Source: Epiperipatus broadwayi (Eukaryota; Onychophora; Udeonychophora; Euonychophora; Peripatidae). From it: DNA of 64,000 bases. Below, one piece after another: positions 11,126 through 23,839 of this stretch (its first letter is position 1; the number at the start of each line of letters is the position of its first letter). The notes under the pieces are model-generated. The model worked only from the letters and a program-made list of their open reading frames with translations. It was not told the origin of the DNA and did no database searches. Both the position numbers and the translations under genes were made by a program. The stretch is from assembly GCA_028023455.1 (NCBI GenBank), contig JAQFVV010000031.1:1178001-1242000 (forward strand). The letters run 5' to 3'.

Positions 11126-13355
11126 TTTAATATATATATCGTTTCTTATAGTCATTTTCCAGTAATTTATATGACCATAATGTTGTCAAAACAAATATAA
11201 AATAAATTCTATTGCAGGTTTCCAAGTAAAACTAGATTTTTAAGTAGTACAAATAAATTCAAACAAACTTGAATTAACTTTTTTTAATGGTTTATAAACA
11301 ATCTAATAGGTTAATACAAACTTAAAGAGATAAATATGCACAATTGTATCTTCTAAATTAAATAATACTTTACATATAACCAATAGAAACCAGGCAACAC
11401 TTAGACAATCCCAATATTAATAAAAATCAACAATTTCAAACTGTTGCCAAGGCAATCAATCTCCTTTTGGTAAATATACATTACTATTTAAAATTTCATA
11501 GCCTTATATAAAATAATAAAGATCAGAATATAACACTATATGAAATTCTCAAAGCAGATTACTTTCAAATCCTACATTACCTAGCTGATGAAATAATCTA
11601 AAAAGACAGATAGCACAATAATTCCTCTCTACAAGTTTAATATACTTTTTGAGTTATCTTTTTTTTCCAAATGACACTTCTATAGTAATCAGTTTAATTA
11701 TACAGATTTATACTAATTTTTTCTCTCTTTTCTTTACAGAAATATTTAACTATCAAAAACTGTATAAATATACATTTATTAAATTAACTATTTTGCATAT
11801 ATATCATTTACTTATTTATTATGGTTTATTTTGAAATCAATAACAGACTGCAACAATAACACTTAACATTACTATTTCCTCTTCTATTTATTTAAAAATT
11901 TCTGGATGATAACTATTATATAAGGTACTGGTAAAAGAATCCAAGATTTAAAAAATATATTGCTAAGTAGAAGTAATTATAATGTTTGTTGATATTCAAT
12001 ATAAAAAAAGTTATATTGAAATAACCAATTTGTCCCAATTTAAGTTTACTCTCTCATCATTCAAAAAAAAGAGAGAGAGAGAGAGGTTAAATCTGAATGA
12101 TAAAATTAAAAACTGTTCTGTCTACGAGAAAAAAATAGGATACTTATATATTATCCTGTAACCCAAGCTTGGCAGTCATGTTTTATTTTAATTGTGCATT
12201 TGCAGAGAAATACAAGATATTATATTTAATATTTATCTTTTTATTATTATTATATATACATACAAATAAAAAAAATTATACAAAATTACAACTATTAATT
12301 GTAATTAAAATAAATTTAATAATTTAAATTCCATTAAAAAAGAACAAATGTGGGTTATTCACATAGGTAGACACCTTGAAATTCCTAATGACTGCAAAAT
12401 CACCACAAATGCATCTTCTTTGTATAGTCAGAAGGTCAAGATCCTGTATCTTTGGAAATACTCCACTGACTTCTTGTCAATGAAAGATCTTAAATTTTAA
12501 TCATTTTGTGAAAATGTTTCTGAAAAAAGTAAAGACGCTGAACATAAAACTATGACAACAATCATACTCTGAATATAGTCACAACAATGTTCTGAACATA
12601 CTAACATTTATTTTACTTTTATTGTTAAAAGGAGGTTTGCCTTGACAACAGTTTGAGATTGCTGATTGTTATTGATATTAGGATGGTTTTAGTGTTGACT
12701 GTTTCTTAATGATTAATTATAATATTTATATGTATAAATTATTTAAACCTTGTGAATGGAATTAATAATTGATTTATTAATATTTTTTTAACTTAACAAG
12801 TAACACATATTCATTAAAATAATATTGAAAAAAAAAAGATAAATAAATAATTGGATGCCCTGAAAAATATATAATTGAAAAAAAAAAAACAATTTCATAT
12901 TCTGATAATTATTCAATTTCATTTAAATTTATAATTAAAATTTCCAAGAGTAGTTCAGCATAATCTAGATAATTTTTTAGAAGATATAAATTCTTCAATT
13001 TTAATAGTTCTTGACTTTGATATAAACAGTCAACACTTCAAAATATGATAATGAGTAAATTATTTTTTCTTTTTTTATTTTATTAGCAAATGAAGTAAAG
13101 GCTTTCTTTGTCTAATAAATTGTATCCAGAAAAAGACTATAATAAATGAGCAGAACAATTCATTTCATAAAAGTTAAGTATAATTTTTATCTTTTACTTG
13201 ATCATTACTAAGTCTAATTAGTTTCAACTTAGGAAAACAATATACTTTTTTTTATTATGTATGCCTGTATCACTTAGGTTTTTCATAGCATATTAAGAAT
13301 ATTATAAATGGTACTAAAATGCATGTAGAAAATATTTACAATATCTGCTTATCAT
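11126..13355. other. AT-rich sequence, nothing recognised
   Basis: No gene or element recognised. A short GA-dinucleotide tract lies near 12070-12085; otherwise A/T homopolymers. Confidence 0.4.
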
Positions 13356-13467
13356 AGTAAATTTAAGAGCATGCTAACTCTCTAAACAAGCTTTTTTTTT
13401 TTTTTATTATGATAAATGCTACTACAAGAGAAGGCATTCAAATCATCTTTATCTTAGATTGTCCCCA

Positions 13468-13508
13468 TCTCCAGACCGGTTTCGACCTATGGGTCTCTTC
13501 AGTGAGGA
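13468..13508 (-). ncRNA. Hammerhead ribozyme, left foldback arm (core intact)
   Basis: Minus strand: stem I UCCUCA pairs with UGGAGA (one mismatch). The core CUGAAGA fits the CUGANGA consensus. Stem II is GACC-CAUA-GGUC, four perfect pairs with a tetraloop. GAAA follows. Stem III is the self-complementary ACCGGU. The cleavage site is GUC (C at plus base 13474), the most favoured hammerhead triplet. All invariant residues are present. Loopless stem III again predicts a dimeric or concatemeric active form. Confidence 0.87.
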
Positions 13509-13605
13509 GGTGGGACATTAGATTCAAAAAACCAACTCAAGCTAAGCATTTATCTAAAAGAACTATGCTTAGCTTGAGTTGGTTTTTTGAATCTAATGTC
13601 CCACC

Positions 13606-13646
13606 TCCTCACTGAAGAGACCCATAGGTCAAAACCGGTCTGGGGA
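13606..13646 (+). ncRNA. Hammerhead ribozyme, right foldback arm (core G to A change)
   Basis: Same fold as the left arm, with stem I perfect here (UCCUCA/UGGGGA, six pairs including one G-U), CUGAAGA at 13612-13618, stem II GACC-CAUA-GGUC, stem III ACCGGU and cleavage triplet GUC at 13638-13640. The conserved GAAA is AAAA: base 13631, the catalytic general-base guanine (G12), is A. From known hammerhead biochemistry that change should strongly reduce cleavage. Confidence 0.82.
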
Positions 13647-13757
13647 TGCGGACAATCTAAGATAAAGATGATTTGAATGCCTTCTCTTGTAGTAGCATCT
13701 ATCATAAAAAAAAAAAAAAAAGCTTGTTTAGAGAGTTAGCATGCTCTTAAGTTTACA

Positions 13758-16593
13758 TATTGGTAATTGCAAGCTATATATAAGTCATGTGACATCTGAC
13801 TTTTTATTATTACTTATCATAGTAATTAAAAAACTATACTATACCATTCCACACTATTTACATATATAAATATACACATATGGTTTTTCCAATATTCAGA
13901 AACTAAAACTTTAATATTATATCTATATACTAGAACATAAATCTATAATATAGTTTGGCTTATGTTGATAATTTAAAAAAAAAAAAAAAAAAGACTTCTA
14001 CAAGTGAATTTAATATGCAGCAGTTTAGATTTCCTGTTAAAACTTTTAAAAGGAATACTCAGTGAATAGAAATTTTATAAGAAATAACAGTGCTACTATA
14101 AATTTTAATTATTAATCTTAGTTTTTCAAGGCAAAAAAAAATGAAAATTTAAATATATATATATTAACTTTTTAAAAAATAATAACTATTTAAAATTCAT
14201 TACTTATTTCCATTATTTTTCTTCATTTCTTTTATGATACGGCTGCCAGTGTAACTCCTTTAGACAATTTTACTCTAATCATTATTTTCCCATTGATTCT
14301 ATCCATGTTTTCTTCATATTCTTTTTACTTTCATTATTAATGAACCTTCACATATGAAAAATTGTATTCATCACCACATAATCTCAGAACAACTTCTTAT
14401 TTCCTACGTTAGTTTGTAAAATAGTTCATTTTCAATTATAAATTTTTGGTATGTGTGTACATGGCAGAATAAAGTTTAGTAATCATTTGCCTTGCCTAAC
14501 TATTTATATTTGATCACTCATTCCTAAATATTTTGTTTTTCTATAGTTTATTTTCAAACTGATTCTGCAGATGGCTTTTTCAAATTTGCATCTTGTATTT
14601 TGTATCATATGCTATCGCCATAACTTACACACTTGATCCATGAAAATTTAAAGAGAATTAGTTATAAGCAATACTTTTCTAATTTTTCCATCTTAATTTT
14701 TATCTAAATTATTATAATTAAAAAATTGAATAAAAACTTAACACCATTGCCTATTTTAACAAATAGCCACCTTTTCTTACATTTTTAAAATATCCTATGT
14801 TCTTAATATATATTTTTACTTAACAAAAATAGTTTATTTACAAATAATTTACATTTCATAAAGGGCAAACAATATATAGTGTTAAATTTATTAATGATGA
14901 TAAATTTAGTGTTAAATTTATGCTTACATTTTTAAAGCAATTATCATTATTGAGAATGTAATACAAATAAACTAAAAACAATTACATTCTACCTCTGAAT
15001 ATTGTGCCCTAATTAAATAAAATAAGATAATACCGAAGAACTGTTTAGTTAATGAAACCTTACAATAAGGACTAATATAATAAATCTCAAATGTACTCCC
15101 TTCCTTGCAATAAATACCTATATTATATACATCAAATATCAAAAGGGAAATTATTTCTACATCAAGTCTAAAAAAAATAGTAAAAAAAAAATTATTTAAA
15201 AACTAGCCTTACTAATAATTTCAAAATATAAATTCATTATTCAGTTTTCATGTTAAGTTAAAATCATCTTTCTAGCAGCTTAATGAAATAATTTTATATA
15301 TTAAAAGATGGACTTTTAGCAGGGTTCCAAATATATTTCTTTTCTTTGCACCTAATAATAAATTCAATTGAACTAATGTTTTTTGCCATTGTTGGAAACT
15401 CATTAATAATTTCAAAAATATACAACTTCAGGATGTTCCACTTTGTAATTGTAATTAAATACACATGAATAATGATTAATAATTATTTAATTCATGAATA
15501 AAATGGCAAAATGAAAAAATATGAGGCCATGAGGAAATCCACTAATTGATATCATTACAAATCCCTGTATAACTAGGTAAATATAACTATAATCCTACAT
15601 AAAAACATTTTTTTTTTTTAATATAGCACACTCAATGTTTTTAGATATGCTACCTTTAATGAAAACAATATCATTAATGATAAAAGAAATCATTCGAATA
15701 TTTGAAGGAAAACTGAAATGTCAAATTTTTAAAAGCTTACAAATAAGAATGTTGGAAAGGTATAATAATTCTAGATTAATAAATCTTACTTGAATAATAA
15801 AGACTTTTTCAAATTTTTCATGCTAATATTCACAAATTAATAGAAATTTTGAACAATTATTGACTCAAAGCCAGATACTATTTAGAATGAAATTTGTGTT
15901 AATATTAATGCAATAATTTTTTTTTAAAAATTAAAGTTTTATTTTCTGATAATAATTTCATAAGAAAATATGAAGTTTTTGAATCTGTAGATTAATTTTT
16001 GTGTGACAATATTTTTAAATTGTATTCCCACTAATATTAATGAATATAAAATAATTCAATATCACAGTACTTTTATACATATGTCTCAAACCTTAAGACA
16101 TTAAATAGTTTGCATTAAGAACAAAAACAAGTATAATGATAATAATGATCATATATTATCAGCAATATATTACCTCATCCTCATACAATTTTAATTTCGC
16201 AAAGGGCAAAGTGGATAACATATATACAATATAATAATGTCAATTTACTTGCTTATGATTTCTTATATTATGCAATTTATTTAACTTGAATACAAATAAT
16301 CTGAAGCATGATTAATTTGAGATCTTTATTGATATAAAAATTTAAAATATGTTTATTATTAGTTGAGATTGTAAATTTAGTGAATGTTTTGGATAATTCA
16401 AAAGTTGTGACATAAGAATTTATATAATTCAAGAGTTGCTTTTTTTTTTCTAAAATATTTCTCATGTTGCTTATATTTTTTTAGCTCAATTATTATAAAG
16501 TGTGAAATTCCGCAAAAGATTTGTTTGTTGTTGTTTTTTTTTTTTTTGTTTGCTTTTGTTACAGATACAATAAGATCTATTATATTGAATTAA
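13758..16593. other. AT-rich sequence, nothing recognised
   Basis: No gene or element recognised; homopolymer tracts only. Confidence 0.4.
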
Positions 16594-17304
16594 AATAACG
16601 TGAAAGGCTTAAACCTTCAAAACCTGCACCTTAAAAATGCTAATATACAGCCAATCAGATGTAATAATAACTGCACGTGGATCTCTTAATTCTGAAACAC
16701 AAGTCAGAACTATCAGAAAAAGATGGGACCCACCTTCTTCTATGCCTCAATTTATATATAAATAAGCCAGACTCAAGCATTTCGAACTATGAGTGTGAAA
16801 CTTAAAATACCTTCACGTTTAATTCACTAAATATTATATATAAATAAACAATGTAAAATCTATCAATTTACTATGCAGCAATTTTTAAATCTAATGAAAC
16901 GATAGCAATAAATGTAAATATAAATTTGATATATTTACATTTGTTACTATCGTTTCATTAGATTTAAAAATTGCTGCACAGTATATTTGTTACTATCGTT
17001 TCATTAGATTTAAAAGTTGCTGCATAGTAAATCGAAAGATCTCACGTTGTTTATTTATACATAATATTTAGTGAATTAAATGTGAAGGTATTTTAAGTTT
17101 CACACTCGTAGTTCGAAATGCTTGAATCTGGCTTATTTATATATAAATTGAAGCATAAAAGAAGATGGGTCCCATCTTTTTCTGATAGTTCTGACTTGTG
17201 TTTCAGAATTAAGAGGTCTACGTGCAGTTATTATTACATCTGATTGGCTGTACGTTAGCATGTTTAAGGCGCAGGTTTTGAAGGTTTAAGCCTTTCACGT
17301 TATT
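16594..17304. mobile_element. 711-bp foldback element with promoter-like arms
   Basis: Long inverted repeat starting AATAACGTGAAAGGC and ending with its complement GCCTTTCACGTTATT; arms of roughly 330 bases with scattered mismatches. Both arms carry a CCAATCAG box (16651-16658 forward, complement about 17241-17248), a TATATATAAATAAGCCAG block, and conserved sequence around TTTCGAACT. No coding frame and no hammerhead core. It looks like a foldback/MITE transposon or two gene-derived promoter copies in inverted orientation. I could not define a convincing target-site duplication. Confidence 0.75.
16941..17029. repeat. 46-bp direct repeat near the centre of the foldback
   Basis: Two tandem copies (start 16941 and 16987) of a unit beginning TTGTTACTATCGTTTCATTA, differing at a few positions. 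A third copy sits inverted on the left side (about 16874-16910), forming the central hairpin. Confidence 0.8.
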
Positions 17305-19729
17305 ATAATATTATTTGCTTGCGCTTAATAAATTTGATATATTTATAATGAATTAAATGATTCTAGGTTACATCATCTACTTATCAAAACTTGCACTGAA
17401 ATAGATGTATTTAGGAGTGGTCCATTCCAGGTCCATAGTCTACATCAACGTTGATATCCAAACAACCATTTAAACAGGAAAAATATAATTTCTGTACATT
17501 TTAAAAGCATAAAATATAAATGGAAACAAATTTACCCTCAAACAATTGGATAGTTTTTTCATAAATGACTGCTTCATTGATGCTATATCATCTTCTCAAT
17601 CTAGAATTCCCTTTTCTTATTTGAGCATTTTTTAATTTATCTTTATTTATTAAAACATGAAAATCATTAATTTTGCTATACTTTATTAAAAATTTTAATC
17701 AGCAATCATTTTACTTCTTTTTCTGATTACATTTGTCTAGCTTATTATTAAAATAAATATTTGCACTACAATATGCATAAGAAAAGAATTTTTTTAAAAA
17801 AAAATTAATAAACATGAAAGAAGAAAAACTAAATAATAGTAATTATGCTCACAAAAAGTGACAAAAATATCTGAAACTTTAATAAATACTAAACACTGAA
17901 GTCTTTTGCATATCATTGTTATAGCAACCAGTGATTAATTTTTACCACATTTCTACTTTAAAATTATTTCATTTGACTTCAATATTCTACTTTTATAGAC
18001 AAATTCTACTTTTATGGCTTATGGCTAAAATTATTGCAATAAATGTATCACTGCTAGGGAGAGAAACAGATAAGTGAACTAAAGTGATGTATTTGTACTT
18101 GTTGTATAAATCTTAAAATAGAGAAAAAATATATTTGTTGTATAATCTTTTGTACTATAAGCCTTCATTGTAGCAGATTCTTGGGGTAATTTAAAATGTT
18201 TAATTATAATCTGATACTACATTTTGGTTATATTAATTTCATTCAGTTAAATTCATTCAAGAAAGTTTGTTTTTTAATAATTTTTTCATAATCTTGAACC
18301 CAAATAAATTTTGATTTAGTTCCTCTAAATTGTCTCTTTAACTTAATAGCTATTTTTCTTTGCTAAGAATAGCAAACTGATTTAATGTCTTTATTGCAAT
18401 CCAATAAATCTAAGAGTATCATCTGATGTCACAAAGATGCTATAAAAAATGTTCAAATATAAATTCTTTTAGTTACATACTAACAAAATAAAAAAAAGTA
18501 AGACAAAAACAAAGCATAAAAATATACAATATTCTATTAATTGTACTACCAATATAAATTTGACTCCATAAATGTTTGTTAAAACAAATACTTTTATGAA
18601 AATATGTAAGTAAAGCAAAAGCAATATAAAAAAATTTAAAAATAAAAATTTTATGGCATTTCATAAAGAGAACAGGCAAAAAGTTCCTAATAAAAAAATT
18701 TTTTTAATGTGAATCAAATAATAGAGAAAAAGGAGAGTTCTTGTCAGACATATATTATAATAAAATCTTATTCTTTAATTATAATACCAGAATTGTTTTT
18801 TTATGAATGCATGCAATTATTGCAAAATTTTTAATAAGCATGGATATATTGCAACAGGAATAATATGAAAAAGAATGTACCCGTTTGAAGTGCCACATTT
18901 GAGAAAACCAAATTATGTAATGGCAAATAAAAGAATTAGTCAAAAAGCACATCTACAAAACAGAAATTAATATTTTCTACCCCAATTTGCAACCATTTTT
19001 AATTTATGAACACCAAACAAATCAGTATATTTACCCAAAGCATATTATTGCTATTTCTCTCTATCCTTATTACATTAATCCTATGTTAGCACACTAACAC
19101 TACAGATCTCTAGATAAATTTTGATTGTCTTGCTGATAATAATAAGAGCACATAATAACATTGTAGTGTAAACCTATCATAAAATCTAGTATTTATAGAT
19201 ATTCATCAAACCCAAAATAAAATAAATGAATGAATAAGGACCCTCATGTAAGAATAACAACAATGTAATTTTATTATAAAACTTACATGAATAAAATATA
19301 ATATGAATTAAATTAATGATTAACTTAATAAGTAAATAAACAGTAATAAAATAAATAAATAAATACCTGATATGAACAACATTCTATGCTCTATATGAAC
19401 AACATTCTACACTCTATGATCTATTTTATCTTTAAATTTGTTTATATTCTTCATTTAAAATTATACTTCTATATCCTTTTGCAAAAATAAATAAATAAAT
19501 TGAAATTGTTTTATATAAGCAGCTAGCTGTAAGACAAATTTAAAATGTTTGCAAAACAACATGTATCATTTTTACATTGCAGTCCAATTCCTATTATTCT
19601 GTATGCTTATCAGTATAATCTATATGGGTTTTTTAAATATTTCATTTATAAGATTGAGCAGAAATTTTATATGACTCAATAATTATAATAGTTCTTATAC
19701 ATTACATGGGATAACCCTTTGGTATTAAA
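17305..19729. other. AT-rich sequence, nothing recognised
   Basis: No gene or element recognised. Short chance ORFs only. Confidence 0.4.
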
Positions 19730-19980
19730 GCTGCACCATAGAGCATGTATTAGACCTAGTGAGCCTGTTCACATTTGTATCAATCCGCTGATAACTGTAA
19801 TTTTGTGATCTGACCAAAATAACGTGTACACGGATCTTGTATGTGATTTTTTTTTGGCAATAAAAACATGTATACGAATCCTTGTACATGGTTTTTAAAG
19901 GCAAGATTTACAAAGTTATCAGCAGGATTTGAAACGAATGCAAGTAGATTTAATATAATACATGCTCTGTGTTGCACCTC
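19730..19980. mobile_element. Small foldback/MITE-like inverted repeat
   Basis: About 110-base arms: left begins GCTGCACCATAGAGCATGTATTA and, reversed from 19980, right begins GGTGCAACACAGAGCATGTATTA. Shared inner blocks include GCTGATAAC and the GATC/GTATACATG region. Arms are moderately diverged. No coding capacity; the class is undetermined. Confidence 0.65.
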
Positions 19981-20196
19981 TAAAACAAAACATAGTAAAA
20001 CATATTAAATATATGTATCATTTTCAATAAGAAATGTATGATTTTTAACAACATATTCAAATATGTACAACTTTCAATTTAAAAAAGTAATAATTTTTAA
20101 CAACGATTTTTGTTTCTTGTTTTAATAATAAATATATGATTTTTAACTAAATATATACGAGTTTGAACACTTAACAAGTTTTCAGAATGACATTTG

Positions 20197-20524
20197 AAAA
20201 TGTAAAAAAAAAAATGTGATTTTGCAGTCTTAATGAAATGACGCCATTACACAAAAAAAATATTACTTTAGATATGCAGATTTCAAAGAATAAATGATTT
20301 TGTTTTTAAATAATTTTTATAAAAACACATTAACTATAGTCATACAATACTTAACCGTGTAAAATATTTAAAAAATGTGATTTGCAATCTTAACAAAAGG
20401 ACACCATTACACACAAAAAAAATGTTACTTTAAATATGCAGATTTCAAAGAATAAATGATTTTGGTTTTAAATAATTTTCATAAAAATACATTAACTATA
20501 GTCATACAATACTTACCATGTAAT
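20197..20524. repeat. Tandem duplication, period about 161 bp
   Basis: Two adjacent copies of a unit containing AATGTGATTTTGCAGTCTTA (20213) and AATGTGATTTGCAATCTTAA (20374), followed by near-identical GCAGATTTCAAAGAATAAAT and ACTATAGTCATACAATACTT blocks. No coding. Confidence 0.8.
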
Positions 20525-23500
20525 AGATAACATAAATTGATGCATTAAAACCAAACTTGTGATGATATATTATCACAGAAAATGGAGATCTGTAGTAAAA
20601 GTGGAGATCTGTAGTAAAAATGTAGCATGTGATTTGCAAAGGATGAGATTTCCATAGAAGTACTTATAAATGTTTTTTATAAACAAATAAAACCAAAACC
20701 ACAAAAAAATACATATTGATTATCATACTTTTATTATTTTTTTATTATCTTAATGGACACATTTGTTATACATCACTCAGCATTACAAATAACTGAAAAT
20801 ATTAAAGTATTACATAAAAAAAAAAGATCGCATTGATAAAAAAAACACATTTTGTCATGTATAGTCACATATACTCGCAGGGATTATTTCTTTTAATTTG
20901 ACATCATTGCAACATTACACATTTAATACCTAAGTACCCATGGGATGAATGTAAATATTCTATAAAATCATTTCATTTTATTCTCCTAAAGCGGAAAACA
21001 TCTTTGTATGATCAAGAATACATAAACAATTCATTTTCCTTTTATATAAAATATTTTCTTCATATTATTTTCTACTTAACATATAAAATAAATACTGCTG
21101 GAAAAAATAAATTATTATATGCAGAAAAACAATTATAATAAAAACCTACTAAAAATTGTAAATAACAACCTGATTATTCACTAAAATGTACTGAAATGCA
21201 CACCTAAAATTTTATAATTCAAAACAAATCATAACTATAAACTTCCAAAAAATATATACATATATATAATTTTGCTGTCATAATGATCATGTTTAAAAAT
21301 GTAAAATTAATATTAATTACAGTGATTAAATAAATTCGGTATTTTTTTAATCTTATTTTAGTTTTCTTTAAAATTTCTTACTGATATTTGTTTCAACTTA
21401 GAAAGTGTGGAGTTTAATGTGCAGAATGAATCAAAGATTTTGGTAAGATTTACAAGTTTATTTTATCTCCTCTCATTAATTTAAATAGTAATAGTTGCTG
21501 ACTGAACTGGAAAGAAAAAAACTGGTGGCACTAATTTAAATCAAGTAAACTATTAAATAAGAATAAAAGGTAGAAAAAAGGACAGTTTCAGCAATTTGTT
21601 TTAATTCTTTTTGATAATTTTTTTTTTCTCAAGATATGACTCTACAAATAATAATAGTAGATGACTGAATTGTAGTAAAACTGATCAACATTATCAAGTG
21701 TAGAAAAAGTAATTTAGGGAGTGGCAATTTCTGTTTGAATTTTAAATAAACTTCAATAACTAATATTTGATAAAATTATTTTTTATTTAGACTATATTGT
21801 ACAGTCATCCATATATCCAACACTGGATGATGCCACCAGGCTTTGATATAACCTGGATAATTTTTTTGTACCTGAATAATGTTAATGATGACCATTCTGA
21901 TGTACTTTTATGACTTAGTAAATCATTAGTCTAGCTCAGTTTAGAGAAAGAGAATATTATTTAATAAACAATAGACAGACAATAGCAAACAAACTCTAAG
22001 AAAATTTAAATAATCACATTTATTAAGTACTAAACGATAACATAAAATATAATATGCAAAATTAAAATGAATTAACTTCAATTAGGGATAGTTTCAATTA
22101 AATAAATCAAGAGTTTATTCTTGTTCATTTTGAATATAAAAAAGACAGCTCTAAATAATTTTTTTAAGAAATATGTGTAATTACTTTAACTAATTGTTCT
22201 TTAATAACCTTAAAGTATTTAGATATTGTTTCCTTACTCAAATCTTAATTTAGATATGTGTGTCTAAAACCATATCACAAAACATTCTGTGCCTCATAAA
22301 CAAGTATAAACTAAAGAAAGGTCAGAGAAGCTATCCCTAAGCTCATCTCATCAATAATAATACAGACTTTACAGGGGTTCTGAAGGTTTTACTAATTATT
22401 TATATAGCTAATGAAATAAAATGCCTTGGAAGCTGTAGCAAAGATTTGCCAAAGCTAAGTTAACCAAGTCTGCTATTAAGGGAAAAAAAATACACAAATT
22501 AAATATATTTAGCAATTTGTACAGAAACATGGTCACCAAAGATTAGATGTAAAAAAAAGTTTCTAATAGCTCATGATACTTCTAAAGAGTGAAACTTTTA
22601 TATTACCCACACCCCATAACATATATGTGCCTATAATGATGTGTGTTTATTATATTTTATAGTAAAATAATATGCACTAGGTTTCAAATACTTTGAGTTA
22701 ACACCTACTGCACATACAGATAACTAAAGTAATTAAAGTTTTTTAAAATTTAAAGATTATTTATAAATATTACAAAAAAAAATTACTTTCTAATCAACTT
22801 AATAATCCAGAGAAGAAAATTACCTATAGTGAATTATAATGTCTGCAATGAATCAATAAACCTTATACTAATGATCATAAACTTGTTTAAACATTTTGAG
22901 CATTTACAGCGACAACAGAGTGCCGCATTGTCGCTTCATTGAAATTTTGTGTTCCTTTTAAAATTATATGAAAACTACAAGCTATGACATCAACAGAAAT
23001 CCTAGTATTCATTGCATTTTTCAATTTTCTTTCCAATGATGTCCATTATGTTAAAATCTGAAAAAAAAAATGGATTTTTTATGAATATTTTTATGGATAG
23101 GTTCATATAATTTTTTTTATTTTTTCATCGGTTTACTAATTTTCATGAAGAAGATAACAGCAGAAATTTTTAAATGGCCAAAGAGTGTACTATAACAGAT
23201 TAAAAATACAGCAATAATTCACATTTCAAGGACTTCAAAATGTAATCAGAATGTTGGGTTGTAAGTATTAAAAATTCTTATTTTTTAATTATTTGAATAG
23301 TAAATTTTTAAAAATTATTTGATAAATGGTATGTTTGTGTTTGTATTGGTGTCTGTGTAGTATATACATTATATATCAGTTATGCTCTTTATTATACATA
23401 TATAAATTTAAACATTTGTATTCAAATACAACAAAAATAGTTTATGTAATTTTAGGGCTCTGATCTATGTTCAGCAATCTTATTTTCTAGACATAATGAT

Positions 23501-23593
23501 TCTGAAAAGGTTTAATAATTTATACTATGTTTATTTTACTATAATTATTATTACATTGTACAAGCTTAAACCTGCATATATATATGTAATATA
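20525..23593. other. AT-rich sequence, one short hairpin
   Basis: No gene recognised. At 22908-22935 an 8-bp perfect hairpin (AGCGACAA/TTGTCGCT) has a 12-base GC-rich loop, standing out from the AT background. Confidence 0.4.
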
Positions 23594-23624
23594 TGCGGGT
23601 TTCGAACTCAGACTTTCACACATT
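23594..23624 (-). repeat. Fragment of the hammerhead SINE family (B-box end)
   Basis: Minus strand reads a GTGTGAAAGTCTGAGTTCG and then AAACCCGC, matching the B-box neighbourhood of copy A (GTGAAAGTCTGAGTTTGAAT). Only about 30 bases are recognisable, preceded by a small AT palindrome; no ribozyme part. Confidence 0.4.
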
Positions 23625-23839
23625 ATGTTTATATATTACTGTCTTTAGGTTAGTAATTGCAGGTTTGTGTTTATATAACAAATAATGTCTATATATATAT
23701 AAAATTAAGGTATTATAGAGCAGTACAATGTAAATTTTAGAACTGATTATCAAATATACAGAAATTTTGCAGTTGACAAAGCAATAACAAAATTTACTGG
23801 ACATAGGACTCTTAAAACCAATAAAGACAGGTTTCAAGT

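Larger units (their letters stand above)
13356..13757. mobile_element. Near-perfect foldback element with a hammerhead in each arm
   Basis: Arms 13356-13549 and 13565-13757 are almost exact reverse complements around a 15-base loop. Each arm runs inside out: an AGCTAAGCAT end, a CAACTCAAG block, a hammerhead, a spacer, then a long A-run (plus strand right arm, about 13705-13722) and a GAGTTAGCATGCTCTTAA end. The A-run recalls a retrotransposed 3' tail, suggesting two units joined head to head. Only a few substitutions separate the arms, so the pair is young or was homogenised. No coding capacity. Confidence 0.85.
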
